A DNA stretch of 64,000 bases from Branchipolynoe longqiensis (lineage: Eukaryota > Annelida > Polychaeta > Phyllodocida > Polynoidae), in NCBI GenBank assembly GCA_030323885.1, contig CM059194.1, positions 26,322,363 to 26,386,362 on the forward strand, in the 5' to 3' direction. Position 1 is the stretch's first letter. Every line of letters starts with the position of its first letter. This document shows, piece by piece, positions 63,574 to 64,000 of the stretch. The notes beneath the pieces are model-generated. The model was given only the letters and a program-made list of their open reading frames with translations. It did not search any database and had not been told where the DNA came from. Both the position numbers and the translations under genes were made by a program.

Positions 63574-63804
63574 TTACATCAGCTGTAGGCCTATATGAAA
63601 TTTCCCGATGAGTGTGTTTCCCTGAGCATATATAGCTAATGATAGTCTATTAATATCCATGTCATCTCTAAACTCATCAGTAGGCCTAGTGAAGTGTCCT
63701 AAGTACTTGACTTCAGTAGAGATTAACAGGGGAGCACCAGTTAAAACAAAATTAGGAAATAACAAACCTGCCACATTTTTTGGATGACAATATGTATTTT
63801 TCAT
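63574..63804 (-). pseudogene. LINE reverse transcriptase C-terminal fragment
   Basis: The ~75-residue minus-strand frame contains STEVKYLGHFTRPTD, DDMDINR and YAQGNTLIGKF. In many non-LTR RTs the region just after the catalytic YADD domain reads in this order (KYLGH, then a DD..I.R helix, then an aromatic...N.LI.KF helix). It is a different LINE type from that at 38,022-39,745. No flanking RT motifs are present, so it is a short relic. The rest of the window to 64,000 shows nothing. Confidence 0.65.
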
Positions 63805-64000
63805 CTAAAATCCTGTATGAATTTGTATTACATAATAATTCATAGAGGTACATATATCCCGCATACCATACAAACATGTGAATACAATTACATCATTTTA
63901 TTAGTTAAACATTATACAGGGGCCTCCAACAAACTACATTACCTTCACCATTCCTCACTGTGGCTGAGCATCAGCTGCACATGTCTCGGCATAGATTTCA

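Overview
The window is a stretch of animal nuclear genome, most likely from a marine invertebrate. It has introns and splice signals, tRNA-derived SINEs, LINE, Ty3/Gypsy, tyrosine-recombinase (DIRS/Ngaro) and PIF/Harbinger elements, megabase-style tandem satellites and two assembly gaps of about 500 N. There is no operon structure and no bacterial or organellar gene. I cannot name the species. The mix of Ngaro, DIRS-like and env-bearing Gypsy elements is typical of echinoderm, cephalochordate, hemichordate or mollusc genomes.

Layout. 0.3-14.4 kb: four related MITEs share a GGCCCTGTCACAC-type end and a TTA target duplication. One is split by a nearly complete 5.2-kb Ngaro-type retrotransposon (6,373-11,607) with the diagnostic A1...B1-A2-B2 split direct repeats, Gag, RT-RNase H and a tyrosine recombinase. 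On the minus strand at 2.0-5.4 kb lie a DIRS-type tyrosine recombinase gene next to an 89-bp perfect inverted repeat, and a Gag-like zinc-finger ORF. 15.1-24.2 kb is satellite DNA: a ~107-bp repeat, G-rich low complexity, a 148-bp satellite in 7.8 nearly identical copies, then more than 5 kb of an 11-bp minisatellite running into a gap, then 211-bp and ~71-bp repeats. 25-30 kb is SINEs, MITEs and fold-back elements.

30.2-35.6 kb is a three-level nest: a CCCCAGTCACAC MITE holds a Ty3/Gypsy element with 135-bp LTRs, whose 3' LTR holds another MITE of the same family. 36-40 kb has SINEs (one SINE inside another) and a 5'-truncated LINE. 42.8-43.2 kb is a GC-rich minisatellite. At 43.3-47.8 kb and 49.6-52.9 kb lie two related LTR elements on the minus strand. 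Both have lost the polymerase core but still carry an Env-like gene with a fusion-protein signature. 47.85 and 53.88 kb hold the only candidate host exons; the second is a 288-bp phase 1-1 exon coding for a cysteine-rich, PAN/Apple-like module. 56.3-58.4 kb has 600-bp tandem units built round 15-bp arrays, and fold-back repeats. 58.9-62.3 kb is a decayed PIF/Harbinger element with a TATA box and a broken MADF-domain gene. A LINE fragment lies near 63.7 kb.

The most informative links are between regions. The 12.8-kb MITE contains the 11-bp unit that forms the 5-kb minisatellite. The small MITEs share ends with the MADF-encoding Harbinger. A SINE appears to share its 3' tail with the LINE next to it. 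Nearly everything protein-coding here is transposon-derived and most copies are broken; the Ngaro recombinase, the DIRS-type recombinase and the Gypsy integrase are the most intact.
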